Position numbers and translations under genes: made by a program. The notes under the pieces were generated by a model that was given only the letters and a program-made list of their open reading frames with translations, was not told the DNA's origin and did not search any database. From Rhopalosiphum padi (taxonomy: Eukaryota > Arthropoda > Insecta > Hemiptera > Aphididae), in contig NC_083597.1 of the NCBI RefSeq assembly GCF_020882245.1, forward strand, positions 28,560,652 to 28,624,651: a stretch of 64,000 bases of DNA, given 5' to 3'. Below are positions 25,301-37,375 of this stretch, piece by piece. Each line of letters opens with the position of its first letter. Position 1 is the first letter of the stretch.

Positions 25301-26567
25301 TTCGGCTTACAGCGATCAATCGCGAAACACGTTCGGGGAGAGGAGAACAAAAACCGTGGACTGTGTTCGTCACGTCGTTAGCCTTTGACTTACCTGTGCG
25401 AAAACGGAGGGAGGGGACCTGATAGAGATGACGAGGTCAGTGTTTTCGTCCGGTCCTGTCTCTCGGAGACTTGGCGAGATAAATAATTTTTCGGGTCACT
25501 TTTGTAGTAGTTTGCGTAGCAGCGGCGCTAGAGAGGTCAGTGTCATTTACGACTAGGACACAGAAAAGATAACATTCGGTGATAAAAAAAACCTAACACA
25601 TGTTTCACACACTCCGGCACTCGTGACTTATTTTATTAATTCGCGACACGACTGCGCGGCAATTACGCGTGAATTCAAATCGAACGACGTTCGGAAAATA
25701 CGTGAGTATTTGTCGCAAAATCTCAACGAATGAGGAATAACGACGATGGCGAAATGGCAAGATTAATCTACATCTACTTATTCACGAAACAAAAATGTAC
25801 AAACTTGTATTTTGTATAAACACTTTCAGCAACGGGACGCGTTGTCCTTCGCGATCAAATCTATCGTCGTCGCCATACCTACTACGAAATATAATATAAA
25901 TACACAATACTTATGCTCATCTAGATTCGCACTAATATTATTATTATTAATCTGGCGTTGACCCGATCAGCCGTTATCGTTGTTATAATTTTTTTTTTAT
26001 TAAATTAGACATTAGACTGTTAAACATTACATAGTCTCGACAACGCACATACCGCAAGCGCAAAAGACGCGATTGAGATATTTACAATTACACTTACATT
26101 CCGCCCTAATTATATCAATTATATATTATATCATATGTGTATTATAAATATATGCCTATATTATGTATAACCTACATATTATTATTATAACACAATAATA
26201 ATCTAATTAAAAAATAACAATATAGTTGAGTAGGATTAATCTAGCAGTAGTATAGGCTCGTGTTCGGCTTTTATCTCTACTGCATATAAAGTGTACATAA
26301 TATATTATACTTTATAGTGTATACATATATATACACAATAAATTACGGAAAAGTATCGAAAAACCACTATAATTTATTACAACCAATATCATAAGGAATT
26401 ATCACAAGAGATAAGATATTCAAAACAATTTTATAATAAAAAAATCTAAAAATCTTCCAATTTATAATTGATTAAAAAAAACTAATTGGTAACTGCAATA
26501 GTTATTAATTTCCTGACGAATTATAATAATAAAGTAAATTAGATAATGTAAGATAGGTAATTTAATA
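25301..26567. other. DLST promoter side and intergenic DNA
   Basis: About 300 bp directly upstream of DLST (to about 25,700) is richer in CpG than the surroundings and probably holds its promoter; no element was identified with certainty. The rest is AT-rich with simple repeats and no coding frame. Confidence 0.45.
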
Positions 26568-26995
26568 TTAAAGGGGATTGGAAGTGGTGATTTTTCGTCT
26601 TTGTCTAACACACACGCAACATAGAATTATACGAGTGTTTTATTTCCAACGTACTGATTGATATAATGAAATGATACGAATTCTGGATACAGATTTGAAT
26701 TTGTCATCAAGTCTACTTAAAATCGACTTTCCCACATTTTTGATTTTATCCCCCCAAAATCCTAAAAACGTTATATTAAAAAATTGACATATTTCAATTT
26801 TTGAAGAACTTAAAACCAAAAATTCAAAAATGTGAAAAAGTCGATCCCAAGAAGACTTGACACCAAATTCAAATCTGTTTTTAGAATTCTTATCGCTTCA
26901 TTCTATCAATCGGTACGTTGTAAATAGAACACGTCTATAATCCTATGTTGCGTGTATATTAGACAGACAGAAAATCAACGCTTTCAATCTCCTTA
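26568..26995. mobile_element. Foldback/MITE-like element
   Basis: Two long imperfect inverted arms, about 26,568-26,770 and 26,800-26,995. The left outer end AAGGGGATTG matches the reverse complement of CAATCTCCTT on the right. Other matched pairs are CACACGCAACATAG with CTATGTTGCGTGTA, AACGTACTGATTGATA with TATCAATCGGTACGTT, and CAGATTTGAATTTG with CAAATTCAAATCTG. There is no coding frame. This is consistent with a nonautonomous hairpin transposon whose arms have diverged. Confidence 0.8.
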
Positions 26996-27061
26996 ATCAT
27001 AAATCAAATACATGTATTATATTTATATAATTTTATTTAGAAGTTGAACTTCTGCAGGGCC

Positions 27062-28004
27062 CAGTGGTGTAGCCATGGAGAGGGAGGCTATAAGGGCTGT
27101 ATTTTTTATATTGTTTTGAAATATTTAAATTTAAATATGGAAATATTGTCTACAAATTTTAATTATTTAAAATAGTAAATACGTTCGACGATTGTAAACT
27201 GCGTCCGAATTTTTATCAAGTGTAAAAAGGTGACATGTAAACTGCACCAGGGTTTTAAAACCTGCAGCACCATGAATATTTTTGCAAAATTATCTTTAAT
27301 GTATGCTTAATTCGTTACAGCCATATAATATGAATAATTTAAATTTAAATTAAATTAATAATTTAAAAAAATATATAATATTAAAAATTAAAATACAATT
27401 TCTACTGTAATTACAAATATTACAAATAATTACATATTGTTGATACATATTCATGAATTGGAGCTTGACCACTATTATATTTATTAATTAAATTTTGTAA
27501 CTTTTCGCGTTTTTTTTTTGTTTTGGAAATATAATTTTTGGTATTTAAAAGGTTGATTTACCTATACTATTTAGTTTAATATATGTTTCTTTTTGAATTT
27601 CTTTTAACTTTTTTATGAACATGAAAATATTTGGATGAGTTGTATAAAAGCTAGAATTAAAGTGAGAATGAAAAGACTTGCATGCATTAGTGGTTAATAT
27701 TGGTTCTGCTAATGCTTGAGCCCATACTTCAGGTGGATACTGCGTTTCAAGTTGTCTGGCACAGTTTACATTATACCTTTTTAGCATGGATAAAATTTCG
27801 GGCGCAGCTTACGAAAAAAAAAGGTCAGCTAGGCGCAGTTTACGTATGCCCAATGGCCAATACGTTAACATATATAATCAACGTTAATATAATAATATGT
27901 TACCACTTTTACCAGTATTTTTGTTTTGTTGTTTTCGATTTTCATTAACTCAAGTTAAAAGTATTTAGCCCCCCCCCCCCATAAAAATCCTGGCTACGCC
28001 TCTG
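27062..28004. mobile_element. Degenerate MULE-type DNA transposon
   Basis: Terminal repeats CAGTGGTGTAGCC (27,062) and GGCTACGCCTCTG (ending 28,004) are inverted and similar. They are flanked by GCAGGGCC (27,054-27,061) and GCAGGGCA (28,005-28,012), a probable target-site duplication of about 8 bp with one mismatch. A minus-strand remnant of about 80 codons (27,787-27,545) reads WAQALAEPILTTNACKSFHS and then FYTTHPNIFMFI, a pattern I associate with the C-terminal part of MULE transposase-domain proteins in insects. The rest of the transposase is absent, so the copy cannot be autonomous. A C10-12 tract lies next to the right end. Confidence 0.65.
27545..27787 (-). pseudogene. MULE transposase C-terminal fragment
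   Basis: An open fragment of 80 codons inside the element at 27,062-28,004. TTNACKSFHSHFNSSFYTTH resembles the motif following the catalytic region in MULE-family transposases. No DDE catalytic residues remain, since the upstream part is lost. The family call is from motif recognition only. Confidence 0.5.
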
Positions 28005-29486
28005 GCAGGGCACCCCAACATAAGTAATTTTTACCCAGTATTTATTTTATAGGTATATGAAATGAAATGAAATGAAATAAATAATAGTGTAGATATCTTC
28101 GATAGAACAGTTCGATGCATATAAATTTTAGTATTTTACATAGGTACTTATATAAATCATAGAAAAGAACAAATTGTCAATCTAACTCGGCTGTAATCAT
28201 TTTTTAAGTCATTCAATTTATTGATCTAACATACCAATAAATATTGCGTCATCAAAAAATTACAAGAAATACTAACCAAAACCTGTATATTAAAATCAGT
28301 CTTGAATTTTAATGAACTTTTTTAAAAATTAAAACATTAATTGAATTAATAAATAAAAATTAAAAATTAGAAAAAAATTACGCTTGAAAAATATAAATAT
28401 AACTTCAGTACTATTAGTATAGGTATTAATTATTAAATTAAAGTACAGAAGATGTCAAAAAAATTGTATAATTTGTATTTTTGATATATTTAGATTGAAA
28501 TAAAAACAATCGATGTGGAATCTCATATTACATTTTCGGTTTTTTAAATGAACTTCAAATTTTTTATAAACTTACACACAAAAAAAATTCGACAATTCGA
28601 AATTATAATAACTTATCTATAAGCTAAATATTTTGAAAAAAAAATTATGATTTTAAGTAAATGGAATATTTCTACGATTAATATTTTTTAATATTTACAA
28701 CAACATATAAAAAAATCGTTCAACTCGTTCAAGGATAAATTGCTTTTTTACGTTATTAATATATGACTTTATAGTTTACATCTTTACAATATGTAAATAT
28801 GTAATATCTATTTGTTTTTTAATTCCAGTAAGAACAGCTTATGAAAAATTATGTATTCATTTTTGAAATTTCAAGCTTTATTAAGTTAAAATTTGTATGA
28901 TTTTTAACCACAAAATAATCTTAGATTTTTGTGATTTTGGATACTACTATCGTCTGTTGTTAATTAATAAATAATATTATATTTGTGATATAGATATTTT
29001 TTGTTTATAATTTAAATTATCTTTGATTATTCATTTAGGAATTACAACAATAAACAAAGTCAAATTATGGCAGTTTTGATAATATTTTTTTTTAAATATT
29101 TTATTACGGTTATTTTGAAAAACACTTTTATTACATTTGAAGTTCCAAAGTACAAGTATCAAATTTGCGACCAAAAACAACCCTCAGTATTGAATATTAG
29201 AACATTTTTATGCCTTAAAAAAAAATACGAAAAAAACACATCCTTGTAAGATCAATAAATTCATCACTTCGCACAAAATCTATCAATTGTAAGTAATAAA
29301 AAAATATTTTTTAAAACGCTGCAGTTAATAGTTATACCCATATAATAAGTTAAGTTTAGCCAATATTAGTATTATATATTAGTATGAAAGTTAGGATACA
29401 ATACATAATACAATTATCAATTATAAATATATTTATTTTTATAATATTATAAATTATACTATTAATAGGTAACACTATTTCTTAAG
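28005..29486. other. Intergenic AT-rich DNA
   Basis: No coding frame with a recognisable domain. A short GAAAT/GAAATAA tandem occurs at about 28,058-28,082. This is probably the 3' flank of the DUF4485 gene on the minus strand. Confidence 0.5.
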
Positions 29487-32400
29487 TCAATTTATAATAG
29501 TTTTCAAATGATCGATGGTAGCTATTCTTAGTTGTATTTCTATGTTTTCATTGGTTATTTCATCTTTATACATTTTTTTTTGTTCTTCTAGGTGCATTTT
29601 TTCCAATATAAGTATTTCATTTCGTTCATGTATCTTTTTATTTAGTAAATAAATGTCATTTTCAAGTTTGTTGATTTTTTCTTTGGTGTTCTTAAATACC
29701 ATAAAATAACAAATTTATATAAGTTAATATAAGAGAGTTTTTTTAGTTATTATTGTTTAAAGTTGTATTTACTCTGTACTCGGTATTTTATTATTATTTA
29801 TATTATTTATTGAAATGTGCTAGAATTTGTTTTTAAATAAATTTAATAAAATCCGAATTCATGGAGATTTGAATATTTATTATATTATTTCTAGAATTTG
29901 GTATTTGAAAATATTCAAAAATTACATTGTTTGAATTCGTTTTATTCTAAAATTTGTGTAAGCATACTCCGATTTGGTTAATTATTATTTGATTTTACTT
30001 TAAAACATAATCTTTTTCAAATTTCAAACAAATAATTATTTTATTGTTTATATTAATATTATATATATAACAAGAAACACTTAAAATAAACTAAAAAAGT
30101 AAAAACTATATGAAATGTAAAAATAAGTTTGTATAATATTATTATTGAGAATCTAAAAACAAAAAATCTCTATACTTATTATTATATTCCATAGTTATTA
30201 ATCTAATCTCTAATTAGTAAAGACCTGCATGGGCTAGGACGGATTCAATAAAATGCAAGCCGAGACATTTTATTTTATTTTAAGCACGGATAAAAAGTTA
30301 TATTTATCAGTGATTTTAACCTATAGACACTTTATCATATTTTATATCTATGTTTAAAACTCACCATGCTCTGATTAGGACTTTCTGTCATATTTCAACA
30401 GGACTTGTATAGGGTTGATATTAAGAGGACGCTACACTCGTCATTTTTAGCAGTAAAAACTTGTCCACGGAAAACAAACAAAACGGCATCAAAAAGTCGT
30501 TTTAAAGTAAAAACACTAATCATGAAATTTATAGAGAACAATATTTAAGAGGGAACCTCATAGGTTTATTTTGAAATATTAAAAAATAATTAAAGTTTAA
30601 TAAGTTTATAACAATGTATTTTTATAGATGTATCATTTGTGTAAAAATGTATTTTAGTGTACTTAATTCAAAAAAGAAAATGTTGATAATAGTATTTAAA
30701 TACTTATAATACACAAAGAGTATTTAAACAATTTAGAAAAAAATTACCCGGGCCAGGTTACTGTTAAAAAAAATTGAGATATCCGCTATCCGAATTGAGC
30801 CGAATTGTAAACTCATGACAAATTGAATCCGGACTGGGTTGCAAATTTTCGGTTGTGTAGACCTCTATTAATTAATCTATACATGTACAAATACTATACT
30901 TGTACATATTTACCTTAAAACGTCTTCTCGTTATATCAATTTCATTTTTTATTATTTCCAAAAATTTTTCGTTGATATTTTTGTAATTTGCAGTCAACTT
31001 CAAATCTTCAATTTTTAATACTTCCTCGTATTCTCTGATTACTCGCCAAACCCTAAGCCATTCATTTCGAGCCGCTTGATAATCACGCAAACCTTGTCTT
31101 ATCGAATCTTTAAAATCTTTATACATTTCATTTGTTACATTGTCTAAACGCATTTTGATTAACTGTATTATGCGTTTTTTTTCATTAATAATTATTATCT
31201 TAAATCTAAAATTACACAAGTTTAATTATTCTAAGAACATATAATTTAACAAAAAAATTTTTTACATAGAAATTAAAAATTGACGGGCTGATGAGTTTTT
31301 ACTTATATTTTACATTTGTAAAAGTTAAATAAGTTAGTCTAATTTTTCTATATTGTCTCTTGGTTGATTTTTTGGGTGTCTAGCTGAATATTAGCAGTAG
31401 GTATACTTAAGTAATTTATTCATGTATTATAAATATAACCAACAAAATATACTAAACTTAGTAAAAATCCTCTCATCACAAAAATCATTTGGAGTATAGC
31501 CAAACTTTTTTGTGTATTCTTGCAGGATTTACCGATATTTTTACACTTGACTCAATATATACATATACAAGTATATATTATTAAAGTTTTCAATTTAGTA
31601 GTTTAACTATATATTTTGCATATTATTTATTCAATTTATTGTAATATTGAATATACATATAAGCCAATAAAATTTATATTCAATAAAAAATAATAATAAA
31701 GCATGTTATAATAGTTATGAATTAAGATGCTCCTAAATCTAAAGCTTAAATTATTAAAAATATTAAAACCAATCAATTTTGTTTCACTTTAGGTATTAAG
31801 AACTAAAAATAAGTAAACAACAATAAATTTGGTTTTTAAAAACAAAGTTTATATGTATATCAGCTTACTTTTTTACCACACAAGAAGGATACTGTGTTAA
31901 GAGAAAATCTTTAGTTGTTGGGCCCATTTTAAGTGCTTCTTGTAATATAATTTCAGATATAAAGCTTGAACTATTAATCGATGGATGTAAAAATAATTGC
32001 ATTTTAGGTATTGTTATTGACTTGTTGACTTGTTCAAAAAAGCGTTGTCTGGTTTCAATCTATACAACAGATCTTTTACATAATTAGATCATCTGCACTC
32101 AATAATATAGCTATAATCAACAGCCAATAATATGATATAAAAATACGAGAAATTAGATAAAATATATTTATAAACAAAATATTAACTATTTTTTTAATTC
32201 ATTATATGTTGATAAATAATTATAAGCTATTAGTATATTTAAAAAATAATGGTCACGATTAAAAATCATACTTCAACTATAATAGCTTTGATTCGTTTTT
32301 TTAACATCGATAATTGATTAAATCGACGGAAAACTGTTATGTCACGTATACCCTCAACCATTAAATCTTCCAACAAGAAAAATATCAGCCTTTTAACGAA

Positions 32401-35400
32401 AGGATCTTGACATTTGGTCCAGTGTAGATTATTTTGTTCATTAAGCATTTCTTGTTTGATAGTGGTATACAGCGCGCGATAAAAGCCACCAGCACGTTCC
32501 CTGATGTCTGGGGTATGTCGTCCGGATAACACATCCCATATTTCTTTTACTAAAATATCTAGGCCTTTATTTGCCTGTTTGTCCATTATATCAAGCTCAA
32601 TTTCTTGTGAGTTCTCTGTTAAAGGAGAACTTACTGGTAAATCTTGATAAGTAGGAATTGGACTTTTACTAAAGAAAATATAAGTATTACATGATTACTG
32701 GCTAATTTAGTGCCTAATTTACAAATAGTAACTAATTCTGAATTCCCGTTAAATTTTAGTTTTACTGTTGCAAAAATATAATGTGTTTTTCTAATTTCTT
32801 CTAATTTTTAATTGAAAAAATTACCTAAATGTTTCATAAGTAAACAATTACCTATTGCAAATCATCAAATTATTAATCATTCATCCTTCACTATATAAGT
32901 TTTATACAAATAAAAAAGGTGGTTTTGTTAATTGCATGTATTCTCAAAATGTTTCTATGTACCAGTGTCTAGATGTCTCTTTATACAACCGCATTTGTTG
33001 TCTCTGTCTTACAAGTACATAACAAACCAAATCTACACTAAGAAGTTCACGGTTAACATTGTTAGCTTTAATATTAGAATGAATTGACTCATTATGAAAC
33101 TCAATTGTAAGAACTTTATCTATGTTCATAATGTTCATATTATATTTATTTTTTATAATAAATCCATTTTTAAACGAGTCATATTTAAAGTTTATACTAT
33201 TTTATACATGCAAAATTTTATATACATAAAAATTGTCGTAAGAAATCTACATACGAATACAACTTCAAATTTTTGAAATTTTGTTTTGTTACATGTTATG
33301 AAATTGAATGGTAAGTTCTTACAATTCAATTTCATAATAGGTCAATTCACTCTAATATTAAAGTTAACGAAGCTAAACATGAACTACTGAGCGTAGATTT
33401 CGTATTTAATGTGTTACGCACTTGTACGACGGAGATAGCAAATACGGGTATAGTGTCCTCTTAACTTTAATATAAAAGTATGTTTTAGACTGATTTAATT
33501 TGCATATAAAAGGTGAATTGTTTATTTTATATATTTACATAGTTTCTCCTCGGGAATTCAACCACAGCGGACCTGTACCTACATGTCCAATGGTAACTGC
33601 TACATATCCAAATACTGTAAAGCCGTCATCTAAACTTTGAACAGCTATATATGTCCGTTCATCCGATGAAATATGATTAAGTTCATCTAACGGTAGTTCT
33701 CTGTTAAATACTTCAGGAGTTACGTTGTATTCCACAAGTGCAGTATCCGGCTCTCCGTATAACGGTAATTCGTCAAAGGTCTCTAAGGGTTTATTAGATG
33801 GCATTCTTGTAAATGGAGCTCGTAACTTTCCATCATATAAGTGTATTAGTAACTGTGCCAAATACATATTACGTTTAACTGCTTTAAAATTATTTGGATG
33901 AGGGTTTTCCATTAGTTTATTAATCCAAGCCTAAAAAAATGGGGAAATATATCTATTATTATATCTTACGAAAATATTTTAATATAGGGTAGTTTACATA
34001 GATATTACTGTCTATATCGGCGGTTTCTTAACTTTTATTAAACAATAAGACACACTGTATTCTTCACAAAAATTTTACGACACACCGACAATTTTCTACG
34101 ACTTTTTAGATTCTTATAGTGGAGTGATGAATACATTGATTTTATAATGATGTATATTTATTTGTAGTACTTACTTACTAAAATTACCGAATTGAACAAC
34201 GAGAATTATGACAAAAAAAATCAATTTTTCATAAAATTGACTGTTTTTTTAGTGTTAGTTAAAAACGAATAACCTTAGATACTTGAAATTTTCACAGAAG
34301 GTTTATGTTAATGTTTCCTAAACATAAAATTATTTTCAAAATATTTTGATGTTACCATTAGACAATTTATCGTTAGACAAAATTTTTAGAAAACTTAATA
34401 TTAGGTTCTTTTTAAGTTGTACATTTACCAATTAAAAACTATCGAAGATTTATAGTTAAAGTATTTTTTTTTAATCGCTTTAAGTTATAATTTTAACAAA
34501 ATTCCTCAACATTTTGAAAGTTTACAAAATATATTGTAGTTAAAAATTCATAAAACATTTTCGTTTTATATCTAAGATTTGAAAATTTAATAAATATTTA
34601 ACAAGATTCTTCTTTAGTTTTTCTATCGATGACAAGTTTACCGAGAAATCTTATTATAGAATTATTATTCTTATATTAGTATAAATATTATAAAAATTCA
34701 TAGGTACAACTTTTTTTTATTTGTAGGTATTTTAAATTTTAAGTTTGAAAATTTAATACAATGTTCCTCTTAGTTCATACTAGAACTAAAAAAAAACTAA
34801 AAAAAACTACAAAATATACAACCATAATTACTGTTTATAGATATTTAAGTAAAGTTTAAATTTTGACGAATTTAATATTTTAATGATTGATACCTAGCAA
34901 TATTAATTATTTTGTTATAATTCAAAAAACATTATTTGTCAAGATTTAAAACTTTTATACATGATATTACTAATTTAACTATTTATAAATGCAATGATAT
35001 TTTCACAATATGTAGATTATATTAACAATATTGTCTATGAATGGTATACATGTTGTCTTACGTATTTACAGTAACTAGTAAGGTATTATAAACACAAAAG
35101 TTAATAACAACGATATTCTATGGTATAAATATAATAATAATTATATATTAAATAATTATTTATTATATTATAATAAATTTAATGAATGCTGTTTTCGGAA
35201 AAAAAATTATCGATCTACCGCAATACTAAAAATAAAATAAATGATTTTAATAGTTATATTAAAAAACGTATTATATAATATATACTTAGTGTCTTATAGT
35301 GATATAAGCTGGACAGACCGTTTCTGCTCAGAATTGTTATTCGTATATAATAATTTATCATTGAACTCAAAGTTAACACACCTATTAAAGTCGTTAAAAG

Positions 35401-35819
35401 TAGTTAAATAACACACCGAATGTACAGCAGAGTGGTACCCACCTCATCACCTTTTTTTAAATATTTATTTAATTTCTTGAATAAAATCTCATAGCACCCA
35501 GCTTGAAATGCACTAATCTATATAGCCAAATACCAAACAATCACTTTCCAATATTTCAGGATATTTTTGGCAGGTATTTAAATAATCTGTTTAATTGTAT
35601 GTACACTTGTATACTTATACTCGCCGTTAATTGTTATAAATTATACATTTATAGGTACCAATTAAATATACCGAGTACCTGAACAATTGTTTTATCCATA
35701 CGTTGATTGAAATTGTCAAATGCTCGCTTTATATGCGAAATGTATAAGAAGAAATGTTGAGTAAGTATATCAGATGTTGTGTTTTTACCTATTTTGAGAA
35801 ATTCTTCCATACTCGACAT
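29487..35819 (-). CDS. DUF4485 domain protein of unknown function
   Basis: Assembled from six minus-strand exons: 35,819-35,679, 33,930-33,539, 32,668-32,272, 32,059-31,869, 31,205-30,914 and 29,690-29,487. All phases agree, giving 538 residues. The N-terminal 10-95 residues match the DUF4485 pattern seen in the centrosomal protein CEP112: a short helix, then AWINKL, then KRNMYLAQLLIHLYDGKL and PFTRMPSNKPLETF. A non-conserved middle part follows, ending near GTGPLWLNSRGETI. Then come helical segments with FYRALYTTIKQEML and LEDLMVEGIRDITVFRRFNQ. The last two exons are Lys/Glu-rich and coiled-coil-like (EKINKLENDIYLLNKKIHER). No membrane segment or signal peptide is seen. The start is the first ATG after an in-frame non-ATG stretch. 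The acceptor of the last exon (GTATTTAAG) is weak. A centriolar or ciliary role is a guess from the domain's occurrence in CEP112. Confidence 0.7.
30421..30450 (+). repeat. Solo terminal end of TTAA-flanked MITE family
   Basis: TTAAGAGGACGCTACACTCG matches the outer end of the elements at 32,968-33,464 and 50,091-50,519. No partner end was found nearby, so it appears to be a truncated copy. It lies in the last intron of the DUF4485 gene. Confidence 0.55.
32968..33464. mobile_element. MITE of the TTAAGAGGAC family
   Basis: Two arms of about 160 bp are imperfect inverted repeats. The left arm (about 32,968-33,130) shows TTGTTGTCTCTGTCTTACAA and TTTAATATTAGAATGAATTG; the right arm (about 33,296-33,464) shows the reverse complements and ends CGGGTATAGTGTCCTCTTAA. 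The right terminus is intact, while the left terminus is eroded. It lies within an intron of the DUF4485 gene (32,669-33,538). No coding content. Confidence 0.75.
33931..35678 (-). other. Intron 1 of the DUF4485 gene
   Basis: A 1.75-kb AT-rich intron. CGGTTTCTTAACTTTTATTA near 34,019 and GCACCCAGCTTGAAATGCAC near 35,496 look like worn termini of a hAT-like repeat, but no duplication or matched inverted ends could be shown. No coding frame. Confidence 0.4.
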
Positions 35820-37375
35820 GTTTGAATTCAAATATTTGTATTAATGTTTAATTCATATGATATATTATTTTTATTTCAATTTCAAACAAAAAATTCAACT
35901 AAAATAAATCAGTGGTATACTGCTGATTGTTGTTTGGGAAACGGAATTATTATATACTTATTATATAATATATAATATTAATCATAACGTTGTGTGCTGG
36001 TATAATATTTCATTTATTAAAGATAAAATAAAACATATTATTAAATTAATAAAAACATCAATAAAAATAAGATAACATAATACTAGTAAAAAAATAAACA
36101 ATAACATTCACGGGAATCTTCAAAGAAGCAATTAATGAAAAATGTAAAAAAAAAATACATCATATTTTAATTATTTATAAATCCACAAGGCTAAGCAAGT
36201 TAAACATTTTTTAACTCGTTAAGTTAAGTAAATACAAATAATTGATTAAATTAAAATTTAGTTGTATTTTTCGATGATTCATAAAAGTTAAGACTCAAGT
36301 ATTATTATTTTTTTTTATGGAATATCACTTTAACAAAAAATAAATTAATACTTGCAAATAAATTATAATTTAACTTAACACTAGTTAAAAATTAAATAAC
36401 CGAAAACAACTTAAATTTATGTAAGAAATGTAATTTTGTTTTCAACCTATTTTGTGGCCCCTATTTAATATAATCTTAAAAATACTTAATTTTTATTTTA
36501 CACATTATTGTTTAAGTAAAATTGTGTGATTGATCAATTTTTTATGTTAGACGCGGAAAAGAATAATTTATATAATTGCATTTTTGTTTCTATTAATGAA
36601 TCAACAAGTATATTTATGACGTGAACGGTATTATAAGATTATGTATTACGATTTAAAATTTCAATTACATTGTTTTAATTTAACTTAAACTATCATACCA
36701 TGATGTTTTGGTAAGTATTTGTTTTGATTCACATTCCTCGTCAAAGGAAATTGGTTGTGTTGGTTATCAGTGTTATCACATTCAAAGCGAAGAGCATAAG
36801 TATTGCAGTTTTGCTAATCGGTTTAATGTTTGTAAGGATTAATGACTATTTAAAAACGTTAATGATTTTGAACATTGAGTATTTGTGAATAGTCGTAATG
36901 AATGTACATGGTTCATTTGTATTCACGTGTAGAGTAACTAATTAGAAATTAAACAAATAACATGTCTTGTAAAGTGGTGCCGACTAAATAAAATAGGTAT
37001 ACAAATATAATCCATTGATTGGGTTTACAAGACGGTTTTAGAGCATAACCTCTACAAGTAAAAATAATTTCTTATTGAATAAAAATATACATTGTTCTAA
37101 AATATTGTCCAGTTTAAAATCTAAAAAGATAACACAAGACTCTTCCAATAAAAATATTTAATTAACTTAACTTAAGTTTCTTAATTTGTTAGTGCATGCT
37201 TAGCCCTGTTAAATACTTATAATATATAGTCATAATATGTTCTATTTTAAGTTATAAATGTTTTTAGGTAGTTAATATGCTTATACAACTTTTAAATGTT
37301 TTATACTTTCAATTAATGTATTATTTTTTTTTTTATGTTTTAGGCCAAATGAAATTATTCCAACATTTTAATATG
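35820..37375. other. Intergenic DNA between DUF4485 gene and peptidase gene
   Basis: AT-rich; no coding frame on either strand. It must contain the promoter of the DUF4485 gene (on its right side) and the 3' UTR of the peptidase gene. No specific element was recognised. Confidence 0.5.
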
